This document shows, one piece after another, positions 35,761 to 47,205 of a DNA stretch of 64,000 nucleotides; the stretch's first letter is position 1; every line of letters begins with the position of its first letter. The notes beneath the pieces were generated by a model that did no database searches, was not told where the DNA came from, and saw only the letters and a list, made by a program, of their open reading frames with translations. The DNA is from Anaeramoeba flamelloides (taxonomy: Eukaryota > Metamonada > Anaeramoebidae): NCBI GenBank assembly GCA_027625915.1, contig JANTQA010000047.1, positions 17,298,001-17,362,000 on the forward strand. Direction: 5' to 3'. A program made the position numbers and the translations under genes.

Positions 35761-36674
35761 AATTAAAAAATAACTAATTTTATCATAGTCAAAATAATAT
35801 ATTGTCCATTTGATATATATTTATTAAATTTAAAATGCTCCACAAAGATAATAATCGTTCTTAACTTTCTAAAAGTTTTTTTTTAAAAAAATATACAATC
35901 AAATTTGAAAAAAATCTTAATAGAAATTCTAAAAATTAGTAAATATCTTTAAAAATATTTGTACATGACAAATTTTTCATTAAGCAATTATTTATGATCA
36001 GAGAATTTATTATAAAAGTACAAAATTAGAAAAAAGTGAAAAAATAGTAAATTTATTTTTTTTTTTTTGTAAATTTTTTTTTAGAACATTGTCACAGGTT
36101 ATATTTACTCGAAAATTGGTATTTTTTTTTATCATTTTAAGTTAAATTTAATAGGTTTTAAAAAAATTTTGGGATAATTTTTAATTTAATGCTTGGGTTT
36201 TCTTCTCAGATTTTTTTGTTAAATAAAAAGAAAAAAAATTACTTTGAATCGATCTTTGAATAAATAAATTACAATTTTTTCCAAATCAAAATAATTATTG
36301 TAATTTATTTGAAATTAAGTAGAGTTTCTATTTTTAAACATTGGATTATTTTAAAACTTGGTGATTTTATTTTTTAAGTCTATTTTTGAACATTTTCTAA
36401 AAAGCAAATAATTTTTCTTTCTTTTTTCAACTCAAATAATATAATCTTTTTGCAAAAATAATTTGAAAATTGTTAAAATTTAGAACTTTTCAAAAAACAT
36501 CATTTGGATAAAATATTTAATACAATAATCTACACACTATCTCAAACATTTAGAGAACGAGAAATTCACAAATAGACAAAAAAATCCCAATTATTTATAT
36601 TTTGTCAAACAAAATTATAAATTATGTTAAAGTTACCAAATATTACTGGAATTATAAGTAACTCTTTTTATATA
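35761..36674. other. intergenic, no gene seen
   Basis: AT-rich spacer between hairpin array A4 and MITE M3. No supported feature. Confidence 0.5.
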
Positions 36675-36864
36675 GAACCAGTGCCACTTTTAAGTCACAA
36701 ACTTTCAATAAAATTAAATCACAAAAGGCATAAATTAAGGCACAACCGACAGTTTCTAAAAAAATTATTTATATTCTTAAAGTATAATAAATATTCATTA
36801 ATTTGAGATTTTTATAGATCTTCGATTTAGTTGAAAGTTTGTGCACTAAAAGTGAAACTGACTC
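36675..36864. mobile_element. TA-flanked MITE family M, copy M3 (most diverged)
   Basis: 190 bases between TA pairs. The left tip is GAACCAGTGCCACTTTTAAG and the right end AAAAGTGAAACTGACTC. The centre has diverged more than in M1 and M2, which suggests the oldest insertion of the three. Confidence 0.8.
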
Positions 36865-37304
36865 TAATAAAAAAAGATTTAAGATTGACCTTTAATATTT
36901 TTGGGTTTCCATTTGATTTAATTTTACAGATATAACTGCAATTTTTGAATCTTCAGATTCTAACATTATCTAACACATCCACAAAGTTAAGCGAAATGAA
37001 AAAAAAAAAAAAAACAATAACATGCATTTGATCATCTAATACCACCAACTAATATTATTTGATAATTCAAGAATAATTACTTCTTCTTTTTATTTGGAAA
37101 GTTAACTTGTCTGAATTAGTTTTTAATACTTTTCGAATTTCAATCTTTTAATTATTCAAAAATAATTATTTTAAAAAAAGTGAAATGTTGAAAAATAATC
37201 CCAAAGTTAGAGGATCTATCATTTATTTAAAAGGAAAAAATAAATAAAAAAAAAAAATTTTCAAAATATCTATTTTATTTTCAAAATACTTTAATAATTA
37301 ATTA

Positions 37305-39107
37305 ATGTATGCTTACAATAATCCACAAAAGCAATATTTTAATCACTCAAGTGTCAATTTGTATTCAAAACAAAAAAAAAAAATCTTAATCCTCTTAATT
37401 CTTATATTAGTGATGGTTTCGTTCTATTTGTTGTACCAAAGAAGTTATGGACAAGAAACCTATGGACGATTTAAATCTGAAAATAATCAAATAAAATCAG
37501 CATCGAACAAAAAGAGTGTTCAACAACAAATTAATTTTTTTTATAACTCTTTCTATCCAAACATTATTGATGAAGAAAGGATCAAGAACAATACATGTGT
37601 TATCACAAATCCTGGATTTAATCAAATTGCTCTAACACTTGAAGGATCAAAAGAATTTTTGCAACGGCATTACCCAACATATTCCAAGTTCATGGAGAAT
37701 TTACCTATAGCCCTATTTTCACAATTAATACCCTTTTTCTATTTAAACCAATATGGTGGGATATATGTTGCTCAAGAAACAAAGTGCTTGATTGCTATTG
37801 AGGAAATTATTGAAAAAAGCGAAAAGATCAAATTATTAATTCAAAATAAAAAAAATTTCAAAAAAAAATCTCATTTTTGGAATGATATCGAGGAAGAATA
37901 TTTAATAATTAAAAATAATAAAGCGATAAATTATAAAAGCGATCTAACAAACCATTCGCTGAATGAGATAAAACGTAAGGTCAAATTATACACTTTAGAT
38001 CCTCTTGCAAAAGATAAATATTCATTGAGCTTCTTTGGTTCAAGTAAAAACCATCCAATGCTCTTCGAAGTGATCAGGCAAATTAAATCCAAATGGAAAA
38101 TTATTATTGACAATACTTATGTTTTAAATAAGGATTTAAATATCTCTGATAGTTTTTTGATTCACGATGCACATGCAATCAAAATAATGATCAAAATATG
38201 GAATCGTAAGATTACGGAATATTATTTTTCAGGTATTAATAAAAAACGAGAATCAATTCTCTATCTAATTAACAAACCAAATCAAGTATTAACCAAATAC
38301 GACAATATGTATACCCAATTTGAACTAATCAATTCTGGCCAATTTGAGATTGTCAATGCAAATTGGCAAAAGGAACATTATTGGACAATCCCAAATATCA
38401 TTCACCAAACATGGAAAAATCGTTACGATGAGATTGTATATCGATCAATGGTCACATGGCGTTCGCTCAACCCTGCTTTCCAATACTATTTCTACACCGA
38501 TCAAGAAATTGAGGATTATGTGAAAACCTTTTTCCCAAGGTATTTTGAGATGTGGGACGACTTACCTGGGGTTGTCAGATCTGACATCTTTCGTTATTTG
38601 ATCATATATCGGGAAGGTGGAATCTATTCTGATATCGACACTAGATGTGTAAAGCCCATCCGTGAGTGGGGCCATTTAGATCCTCAGATAAGAGGTAAAG
38701 TCGGTATGATCATCGGTATTGAAATGACAGCTAATCTTGCAAAGGTTCCCTTTGATCGTATCCTCCAATGGTGCCAATGGACCTATGGTGGCGCACCCGG
38801 GCATCCCATTTTAATAAACACTGTTGAAAGAGCATATCAATATTGGAAAAAGGGAGAGAATCTCGAAAAAATCACATCCTTTTCTGGTCCAAGAGTTTGG
38901 AGTAAAGCCATCTTTAAATACCAAATGGAACCACATAATGATATCCTCCTCGGTAAAAGCCCCCATGCCTTTGTTGGCGGGCTAAGAGATGTTGATCCAA
39001 CAGATCCAAAGGTTTGTTCTCTACATGATTGGCAAGGGAGTTGGAAAAAACAAGGCCTCAAGGTTAGCCAGGAAAAAAACAAAAATATGGGAAATACCCA
39101 AAAATAA
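37305..39107 (+). CDS. OCH1: OCH1-type alpha-1,6-mannosyltransferase with an extra degenerate GT domain
   Basis: A 600-residue type II membrane protein: short cytosolic N terminus, one membrane anchor (about 27-44), then two glycosyltransferase-32-like parts. The C-terminal domain (about 362-585) has IPNIIHQTWK, LPGVVRSDIFRYLI, the DXD motif in GGIYSDIDTRC (Asp443, Asp445), IGIE, QWCQWT, APGHPIL and a final GSWK, which match yeast Och1p in order. The N-terminal part (about 95-300) repeats the layout: LPIALFSQLIPFFYLNQYG then GGIYVAQETKC (151-161), with Ala-Gln-Glu in place of the DXD, and a NHPMLFEVI that mirrors GHPILINTV. That half is probably non-catalytic. Och1 starts the N-glycan outer chain in the Golgi with GDP-mannose; the exact acceptor here is unknown. 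Single exon, ATG start just before the anchor. Confidence 0.9.
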   Translation: MYAYNNPQKQYFNHSSVNLYSKQKKKILILLILILVMVSFYLLYQRSYGQETYGRFKSENNQIKSASNKKSVQQQINFFYNSFYPNIIDEERIKNNTCVITNPGFNQIALTLEGSKEFLQRHYPTYSKFMENLPIALFSQLIPFFYLNQYGGIYVAQETKCLIAIEEIIEKSEKIKLLIQNKKNFKKKSHFWNDIEEEYLIIKNNKAINYKSDLTNHSLNEIKRKVKLYTLDPLAKDKYSLSFFGSSKNHPMLFEVIRQIKSKWKIIIDNTYVLNKDLNISDSFLIHDAHAIKIMIKIWNRKITEYYFSGINKKRESILYLINKPNQVLTKYDNMYTQFELINSGQFEIVNANWQKEHYWTIPNIIHQTWKNRYDEIVYRSMVTWRSLNPAFQYYFYTDQEIEDYVKTFFPRYFEMWDDLPGVVRSDIFRYLIIYREGGIYSDIDTRCVKPIREWGHLDPQIRGKVGMIIGIEMTANLAKVPFDRILQWCQWTYGGAPGHPILINTVERAYQYWKKGENLEKITSFSGPRVWSKAIFKYQMEPHNDILLGKSPHAFVGGLRDVDPTDPKVCSLHDWQGSWKKQGLKVSQEKNKNMGNTQK

Positions 39108-41289
39108 TTTTGATTCTTTTTTTTAAAAAAGACAATTTCTAAATCCTTTTGGTTGAAAAATTATTAACCGTCTATGAAAAAATAGTGAAATAGGTAAAAA
39201 AAAGTTTAAATATGAATTTTGATTCGGAACATATCTGAAAATTAAAAGTAAGATGAATTAATAAAAGAATAAATAAATAAAAAAATACAAAATTAAGGAT
39301 TTAACTCAATAACAGTTTTTTTAATACTATCTTTAAGAGTTTTTTACTTAGATTGATCTTTCTTTAAAAAAATTTGTTGAAAAAATTGACTTTTATTGCG
39401 AGATCCAATATAACATATATAAATAATCAAGAGGATTAAAGTTGAGTTTTGTTGATTTGATGTGTAATATAATGAATTATTTTTTGGGGTTGATTTTATT
39501 TCTTCTTGTAATTGATTTTACTTTTTCATTTTTTATAAGGTTCCCAATTAAAATTCATATTTAATTTTTTTTCAACTGTTTCACTTTTTTTTACAAATAG
39601 TAATTATTTTTAAAAATAATAAAATTTTTGAAAGTTTAATTTTATATATCTATTTTTGGTTGTTTACTAATCATGTACAAAAAAAATTTCTTAATTTTTC
39701 AAGCTTTTTTGATTCAAATGTGATTTTTTTTTAACGGTAAGACTTTTCAAGTATGTAAACAATGGCCAGAAAACACGACAATATATTTGATGTATTAAGT
39801 AACATTCTATTTTATTTAAAACCAGAAAGAAAGTAATTTAGGGTATAAAAGACCTGAAAACAATGAATATTCTTTTTCCAAAATCAAAATACCATAACAT
39901 CTCATATAGTTTGTTAAATGGAATTTTTTTTCCTTTCAATATATATATATATATAGCACTCAGCTACTTGCACCTAGAGTCTTTACTGGAAAAATATTAC
40001 GGATAACGAAATAATAATAATTTTCTCTTAAAAACTTGCAAAATAACAAAATACTTTTTGAAGAGGTTTAATTGATAAAAAATAAATTTTCAAAAATTTT
40101 CATTTGACTTTTCCAAAATTGTATGAGAGATCAAAATTAAATATCAACTATTTAATTCTATCAATCATATTATATAAAGGTTTCTGCTTCATATTTTTTG
40201 TAACTTTGGTTATTCATTAAACACTAATATTGATTTTTTTTTCTGAATTTTTCCAATTAAAATTATCTCGGATATCTTCTACTATAATTGCTTTTTAAGT
40301 AACAATTGTTTATCATTTTCATTGTAGTTGTTTCAGAAATATTTTCTATATGATCGAGTTGCTTAAAAATGTTAATATGATTGGGCAAGTCTATTCTAAT
40401 TTGTTTTATTGATAAAAAATTGAAATTTTTTTCATAATCATAATCCACTGTAAATTTTTTCAAAAAAATTATCAATTATTCAAATACAAGGTTCAAAAAA
40501 CTTTTAAATAATGAATATATAATAAGAAAGATTGTGATATTTTACATTTCAATTCGTAAAAACAAATAGAGTCTGAAATTTAAAAGGAAAAAAACAAAAT
40601 TTGAATAAATTTGCTTAAAAAATTAGTATTATTGAAAGGGTTGAGTCATGGGCATGTGTTCGCTTAGTAACAATGTGTTGTTGGGTTCTCATTACCTCAA
40701 AAAATACTTCCTATCATCAATTATTCAATTTTATGCAGTTGAGTGGATATTCGAATAATTCCTGAGTTAGTAGAGTAACTTTATACTTTATAAAATAATA
40801 TTTTTGATTAATTTGGTTGTAATGGATTTTTTCCAAAAATTTAACAATAATTGAATATGAAAAGGGAAATATGAATAAAATTAATCTTTTGATTATTTTT
40901 TGACATATTTTCTGATAAATTAATAATAAAATCAAAAAAAAAATATCATTTAGTAAATAGAAAGGATGTTATTTTTTAAAAAAATTTGGTTAAAATACAA
41001 TAAAAAAAATTATTTAAATTCAAAATAAAAAAAAGTTTTGTATGTTCTCATACCTATTCTGTTCATATTAGTTTATTTTTGATAAAAGGTTTTTTTTAAG
41101 AATTGAAAACATACAAAAACAAAGTTCAAGATATATCTCTTTTGCCAAATTCCTACATTTTGTTGAAATTCCCAACTCTCCAACCATATAAATAGGTTTT
41201 TTTTTTTTTTACTCAGCTTTTTTTTTCATCTCATTTCATCTTTCAAACTGAAAATCAAAATTAACAATTCTGGAAAAAATTTGGGTCCT
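39108..41289. other. intergenic, no gene seen
   Basis: AT-rich spacer downstream of the OCH1-like gene with a short TA microsatellite (about 39942-39956). The small ORFs have no family resemblance. Confidence 0.5.
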
Positions 41290-42100
41290 TAAAAAAATTC
41301 TGACAGTCAAAAATTTGTTTTGGTTTTTTAAATTGGAAATATTAGGCAAAATGGTTTTTGATCAAGGTATCAATATATGAACAAATCTTACATTTAAAAA
41401 AATAGAAAGTAATTACTAATTATTAATTTTCAGAAAAAATATTATTTCGTTGTATTTTCGCCCTTTTGAATTACTTTCGAAATCTAAAAATATAAAAAAT
41501 TAATTTTTATGTATAAACTTTACTAAAAATGGTAATTATTTTATTAGACTAACTTCCTAGATCAAGTTAGTGGTGTTTTTGAAAGACGAAAAATGAATAA
41601 TTTTTTAAATTGGGGTTTATTTATGGGTTTTTATAAAATTTAAATGATTTCTGAAATCTTAATATTTCTTCATTTTGTAGTTTTGATTTTCAAACAATTG
41701 TGAAAATCAATCTCTTTTGAAAAAATATCTTTATTAGGAAGATTATTTGGTTCTATATGGTTTAATCAGATATTTTAAGATTAACCTTGATAAATTCAGG
41801 TTATCTAACAATGATAAATATCTTATTGAATTAATATATTTTAATATATCTTCATAAATAGTTATCTTATTTTTAGTATAGTTAACAATTAAAAATCAAT
41901 TTTTGTACTTTTAGCATTCCAAAGCAATTCCAAAGGGTTAAAATGAAATGAAATAATATTTTTTTCGAAAATTATTAATTGATAGTTACTTTGCTTTTTC
42001 TTGAATGTAAGATTTGTTCATAAAATGATACCTTGATCAAAAATCATTTTGCCTAATATTTCCAATTTAAAAAACCAAACAATTTTTTTTAATCAAATTT
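41290..42100. mobile_element. long-armed foldback element D, copy D1
   Basis: Arms of about 230 bases: both begin TTTGGTTTTTTAAATTGG, ATATTAGGCAAAATG, TTTTTGATCAAGGTATCA, GAACAAATCTTACAT. A unique centre contains AACCTTGATAAATTCAGG and GATAAATATCTTATTG. Copy D2 (46140-47205) has the same centre in opposite orientation. No ORF. Long inverted ends with a short centre fit a non-autonomous DNA transposon of unknown superfamily. Confidence 0.8.
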
Positions 42101-42149
42101 TTTTCACAATGTAATGTGAAAAAATGATTTTATGAACAGTAAATTATTT

Positions 42150-42910
42150 CCTTACGGTACTAATGTCATCATAGATTTCTATAATCAAAGTATTTTGAAA
42201 TTGGGTATAAATGATATTAGTGCGCCATGGCTCGTATAACTCTAAAAAATCTATTATAAATCTTATTACACAATAAATAATTACATTTTTTACCAATGAT
42301 CATTCTTAAAAATTTTCAATTTGTAATTTTTTAATTCCTTTCCTAATCTAAAATAGAAACACAAATAATAGAAATCTTGTATTTAATAATGCATATTCAG
42401 AACTTCCAAAAGTAACTATTTTTTTAATTTCAAAGATTGGCTCGATAAACATCAACATTAAACCCCAAAGACTGATTAGTTTTTTTTTCGTTGGTTAGGT
42501 TAATTGTAACATCAATATATTTCCAATATTTCAGAAATAATTTTACAAAAAAATATATTGGTTAATTATCTAATTTTTTAAAAAATAAACAAATTTTTTA
42601 TCTATTAATCGAAATTTCGTCATAAATTTGAGAAATATATTTTCCAGAACTTTGGGGTCTGAATATTGATAATTCAACCTTTGAATCTGAGGCAAAAAAA
42701 GATTTTATTCTGAAATTGTTGGGTTTTTTACCAATAAATAGCTTATTTTTAATTGAAAAGATCAACAAATATAACTTGGTTACGAATCTGTTTTTAAGAG
42801 ACATCTGAGCCATGTAGCGCTAATATGAATTACACCCAATAAGAAGATACTTTGATCATAATCTTCTCCTTGGTAGAAGCTAATCACTTAAGATATGTTT
42901 TATTATTGGG
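42150..42910. mobile_element. foldback element I
   Basis: Inverted ends of about 110 bases: ATCAAAGTATTTTGAAATTGG, ATGATATTAGTGCGCC, ATGGCTCGTATAACTCT on the left correspond to the complement of the right end (ATCAAAGTATCTTCTTATTG, CATATTAGCGCTAC, ATGGCTCAGATGTCTC). The 500-base middle is not recognised. Confidence 0.65.
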
Positions 42911-43246
42911 TGTTTTTCAAATGACAATTTGTGTAAGAATATTGCTGGGATTTCAAACAATTATCTTCTCAGAAAGCTGTTCAACATAATTTTCCACATA
43001 TCACTATATTTAATGTTTAATATTCCAAAAGAATTAAAAAAAAATTATTTTGTTTTATAGATATGGTGACATGATATTTTTTTTATGAGTTGATCGATCT
43101 TTGTCAAATCCTGAATTTTCTATTTCATAAAAAATGGGGATATTAAAGTTTGTTGACTGTCTGAGAATTGTTTTTTTAGCACCCCTTTTCACCCTTTTTT
43201 CATTTGTAATTGTTTCTGGGAAATTAATTTCTGCTTCTTCTCTTCT

Positions 43247-43809
43247 TTAAGTTTTACAATACCTGAAATTTGAAAAAAGATTATCTTATTTCATTTGTTT
43301 CCACATGTTAATTTGGTTCTGAGCTGATCGATCTTGTCCTTGATATGGATTTTAATAGTGGTTCAAAAAAGGCAATTTTTGACAATTTATTTTTTTTATT
43401 TCCGAAATCCAAATTGAAGTGTTTAAGATTAATTGGCAGGAACTTAAGTTATAAAAAAATGTGGTTTGTGGGTTGTTGATTGAAATTTTTAATTAAGTTT
43501 GGTTTTATTGGAAGCTTTTAAAAAAATTTTTTTTTCAGTTTGTTAATTGACATAAAAGTAAATCAAGACTCTTTTCCACAACCCAAAATTCAAAAGTTAT
43601 TCTTGAACACTGACCAATCTATTAATCTTACACTCTTCAATTCGGATTTCGGAAATATTAAAAAAATAAATTGTCAAAAATTGCCTTTTTTGAACCACTA
43701 TTAGAATCCATACCAAGTACAAGATCAATCAGCTAAGAACCAAATCGACAACCCATTACACCCTACACAAGATAATCTTTTTTCCAATTTCAGGGATTGT
43801 AATCCTTAA
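43247..43809. mobile_element. foldback element family B, copy B2
   Basis: 563 bases from TTAA to TTAA with the same arms as B1 (GAGCTGATCGATCTTGT and ACAAGATCAATCAGCTAAG; ACTCTTCAATTCGGATTTC). The right end GGGATTGTAATCCTTAA shares its last TTAA with the start of element C2. Confidence 0.82.
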
Positions 43810-43987
43810 GGGACTAATCTCTATTGAATATTTTTACTTAAATTTAATCGAGATTTTGAAAATTTTTTTGTAAATTACTTCAATTTGAAAAACCCTGTTT
43901 GTTTTCAATCTTAAACTGATTTCTAGATTATGAACCCTGTATTTATATATTGATCAAAAAAAATAATAATAGAGACTAATCCCTTAA
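43806..43987. mobile_element. MITE family C, copy C2
   Basis: 182 bases, ends TTAAGGGACTAATCTCTATT and AATAGAGACTAATCCCTTAA in perfect inverted order over at least 16 bases. It abuts B2 and shares one TTAA with it. C1 at 2084-2269 is a second copy in opposite orientation. Confidence 0.85.
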
Positions 43988-44964
43988 CTCGAAAAAATAT
44001 TCCTTTCATTTAGTGTTCTGAGTTCCACAATGTAGATCAATAAATTTGTGTGTTTAAAAAAGACACCAAACAACCTAATCAATTGAAAGCATAAATACCA
44101 ATCTATTTCTTCGGAAACTCTATTTTTCAAGAAAATTCAAAAAATGAAAATGCAGTAAAAATGTTTTACAATTTCCTCTCTAAAAACCATTTAAACAAAA
44201 TAATTTTAGGTTTTGTTAAACAAATAAAAAAATATGATATTAATAAGTCTGAAGATGAAAACTGTTTCGTTGGTGTGTTTCAATGAATAAGCGATCTTCT
44301 TTCAGAATCTCAAAAACTATCAAAAAATAATAAAAATAAAACATAAAACATTTGAATTATTTTACACTTCATCCAAATTTTTTCACAAGAAATGATCGGA
44401 AATCAACCCTATTTTTGTTGATCAGTAAAATTTAAGCACAATTCCATTAAAAGTATTTAATTTATTTCGATCTAAATTAAATTGGATTTGAAAAATTGAG
44501 AACATTGTGTAAAGCTTTTAGTGGAATACAGTTGATCCAAAATCAATTATTGAAACTGTAACTTGTCTGAATCTATTTTTCTTCTGAAAATGTGTTCAAA
44601 AAAACTTTTTTTGTGTTAAAAAAAATTTTATGAGACACAAGGTGTTGTTATCTGAAAAAATGAAAACAAAATTTTGGATTAGATTCTACAGTTTTGAAAT
44701 ATGATTGATAACGATTTTTGAAATAATGTGAAAAGGAAAATTTCAAGGGAGATCGAGCAAAAATTCAACAAATAAAAAAGAGGTAAAAGCGAAATCAAAG
44801 CCTATAAAATCGTTTTTATCAAATTTAATGTCTAATTTGAGATCTATTTTTTCTAAAACATAATAATTTTATTTGAATAAAAAGGTTACCTGTTTGGTCT
44901 TTGAAATTTTTTTTTTTTTTATTTTTAGCTTTAAATTTTGGAAGATTAAAATTCTCAGGAGAGC
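43988..44964. other. intergenic upstream of AUR1, no gene seen
   Basis: AT-rich spacer. No element boundary, RNA gene or promoter motif that I can support. Confidence 0.5.
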
Positions 44965-45882
44965 ATGTCACGATTCCAAAAATTAACCAGGCATGAAAAG
45001 CGTATGATACCAAACCCATACACAAGTTTGAATTGGCTATTGGGGAAAGAGCCACTGGTCAAGAAGACCTTCCCTTACATTCGTTGGCGGCTAATTGTAC
45101 CAGGCCTCTTCCTCCTTTCATATTTTCTGATCGGCCCACTTTACAATTTGCTGGTACCAAAAGAATTTCAAGCTAATATTGTTGTCACAGGTCTTCCCAG
45201 ATTGGAGCAACTAATGGTCGGATGCCTAGTGCATCGGTTACTTCGGCCACTGGTCAACCCAGTCTTTGATATCATTTGTGGGTACATCTATATGACACAT
45301 TATTTATGGCCTGCTGTGTACCCATTGTACTTGGTTTACAAATATAAAGATCCAAAGCGTGTTGCATATTTTTATTTAGTATTATCTATTGTTGCAAACT
45401 GCGGATTTCTAACCATGACACTTTTCCCAAGTGCACCAACTTGGTTTTTTGAATACTCCATCGAGAAGGGCAAGCTGCTACCATTTTCTCCCATCACGGG
45501 CAACTGTGCAGGGATGGCACGAGCTGATAACATCTTGGGAGTGTCTTGGTTCAAGGATTTCTATTCCGCTAACCCAATCGTTTTCGGTTCTTGGCCTTCA
45601 ATGCACATTGCATGGCCACTCACAGCGGCTCTTTTTGATATCAAAAATTGGTTTTTATGGGCAATTAACTTTTTGATCATTTTTTCTGCTCTCTATTTGG
45701 AACACCATTTCTTAATAGATTTAATTTGTGGTGCTCTGTATGTTGCATTTGTGGCAATGTTTTTACCCCCACCGCCGTGTGTTTGGAAAGATTCTGTTTT
45801 TTCAAAGCAATATTACACAAAACAAAAAGAAAAAATCATATTTCCATCCTTAAAGCGATTACTTCGGAATTTTAATAATTAG
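44965..45882 (+). CDS. AUR1: inositol phosphorylceramide synthase (AUR1-type PAP2 enzyme)
   Basis: A 305-residue polytopic membrane protein, single exon. It has the Aur1 signatures in order: FLTMTLFPSAPTWF (148-161), GNCAGMARADNI (179-190), the C2 motif FGSWPSMH (207-214, His214) and the C3 motif LEHHFLIDLICG (245-256, His248 and Asp252). These are the PAP2-type catalytic residues of yeast Aur1p. The enzyme moves phosphoinositol from phosphatidylinositol to ceramide in the Golgi lumen, the first committed step of inositol sphingolipids. It is shorter than yeast Aur1p (401) because the ends are trimmed. Its base composition is less AT-rich than its surroundings, as expected for a constrained gene. 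The start is the ATG at the head of the frame. Non-coding D elements lie about 3 kb upstream and 260 bases downstream. Confidence 0.93.
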   Translation: MSRFQKLTRHEKRMIPNPYTSLNWLLGKEPLVKKTFPYIRWRLIVPGLFLLSYFLIGPLYNLLVPKEFQANIVVTGLPRLEQLMVGCLVHRLLRPLVNPVFDIICGYIYMTHYLWPAVYPLYLVYKYKDPKRVAYFYLVLSIVANCGFLTMTLFPSAPTWFFEYSIEKGKLLPFSPITGNCAGMARADNILGVSWFKDFYSANPIVFGSWPSMHIAWPLTAALFDIKNWFLWAINFLIIFSALYLEHHFLIDLICGALYVAFVAMFLPPPPCVWKDSVFSKQYYTKQKEKIIFPSLKRLLRNFNN

Positions 45883-46139
45883 ATTTATTATCTTTTTATT
45901 AATTAATTCTGTCTTTCTTTCATTTGATTTGTTCTTTTTTGAGTTTTAATTGTTTATATTTTTAAAGAATAAAATCGAATATTACTTTCTTGCAATTTTT
46001 CTCTCCACTATTTTTTTTTTTTCCATTTTTACTTTCACCATTTTGAAAAAAATTTGTATCAAATATTTTAAGTGATTTAGATCTGAAAAATATAGCATCA
46101 CTTTTTATATTTTTTTTCATATTTTTAATCTAAAAAATT

Positions 46140-47205
46140 TAGGACATTAAAAAAAAAATTGGTTTTACCAAAAATTTGTTTTCGTTTTTTAAATAGTAAA
46201 TATTGGCAAAATGATTTTTGATCAAGGTATCATTTTATGAACAAATCTTAAATTCAAGAAAATGCAAAGTCACTATCAATTAATAATTTTCAAAATTAAT
46301 ATTATTTCGTTGCATTTTGATTCTTTGGGATTTCTTTGGAATGCTAAAAGAACAAAAATTGATTTTTAATTGTTAACTATACTAAAAATAAGATAACTAT
46401 TTATGAAGATATATTAAAATATATTAATTCAATAAGATATTTATCATTGTTAGATAACCTGAATTTATCAAGGTTAATCTTGAAAATATTAGATTAAACC
46501 ATATGGAATCAAATAATCTTCCTAATAAAGATATTTTTTTCAAAAGAGATTGATTTTCACAATTGTTTGATAATCAAAACTTCAAGATAACGAAATATTA
46601 AGATTTTAGAAACCATTTAAATTCTTTAAATCCTCATAGACAAACCTTAATTTAAAAAAATTATTCATTTTTTTTTTCTTTCCAAACAATCAGTAACTTG
46701 ATTTAGGAATTTAATCTAATAAAAAAAATTATGATTTTTAGTAAAGGGTGTAATTAAAATTCAATTGTTGTAAACTCCATTTCAAAATCATTGTACAATT
46801 AAAAATCAAATTTTGAAAACAAATATTTTTATAAATTGAAGTTATCTACTATAATTTAAAAATTAGTATTTTAATATTCATTTATGTATACTAGAAATAT
46901 TTGTTTTTCATCTAAAAATATAATATAAATAAAAATTAAAATAAAAATAAAGAAAAATAAAGAAAAATTTGGCAATTTATTATGAAATTTTTGTTTATTT
47001 TTAGCCTTACAAAGAAATCCAAAGGAATCAAAATGTAATGAGATAATATTGGTTTTGAAAATTACTAATTAATAGTGACTTTGGTTTTTCTTGAATGTTA
47101 GATTTGTTTATAAAATGATACCTTGATCGAAAATCATTTTACTCATATTTACTATTTAAAAAACGAAAACAAATTTTTGGCTGAACCAATTTTTTTTTTA
47201 ATGAC
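46140..47205. mobile_element. long-armed foldback element D, copy D2
   Basis: Inverted arms begin GACATTAAAAAAAAAATTGG and GGTCATTAAAAAAAAAATTG and continue TTTGTTTTCGTTTTTTAAAT, AAAATGATTTTTGATCAAGG. The centre matches D1 in reverse. A piece of about 230 bases at about 46750-46990, starting GTAAACTCCATTTCAAAA, is absent from D1 and resembles the tip of family E, so a later insertion is likely. Confidence 0.8.

Noticed and set aside
45431-45676. Second frame within AUR1
   Set aside because: Shadow of the AUR1 reading frame, which carries all catalytic motifs.
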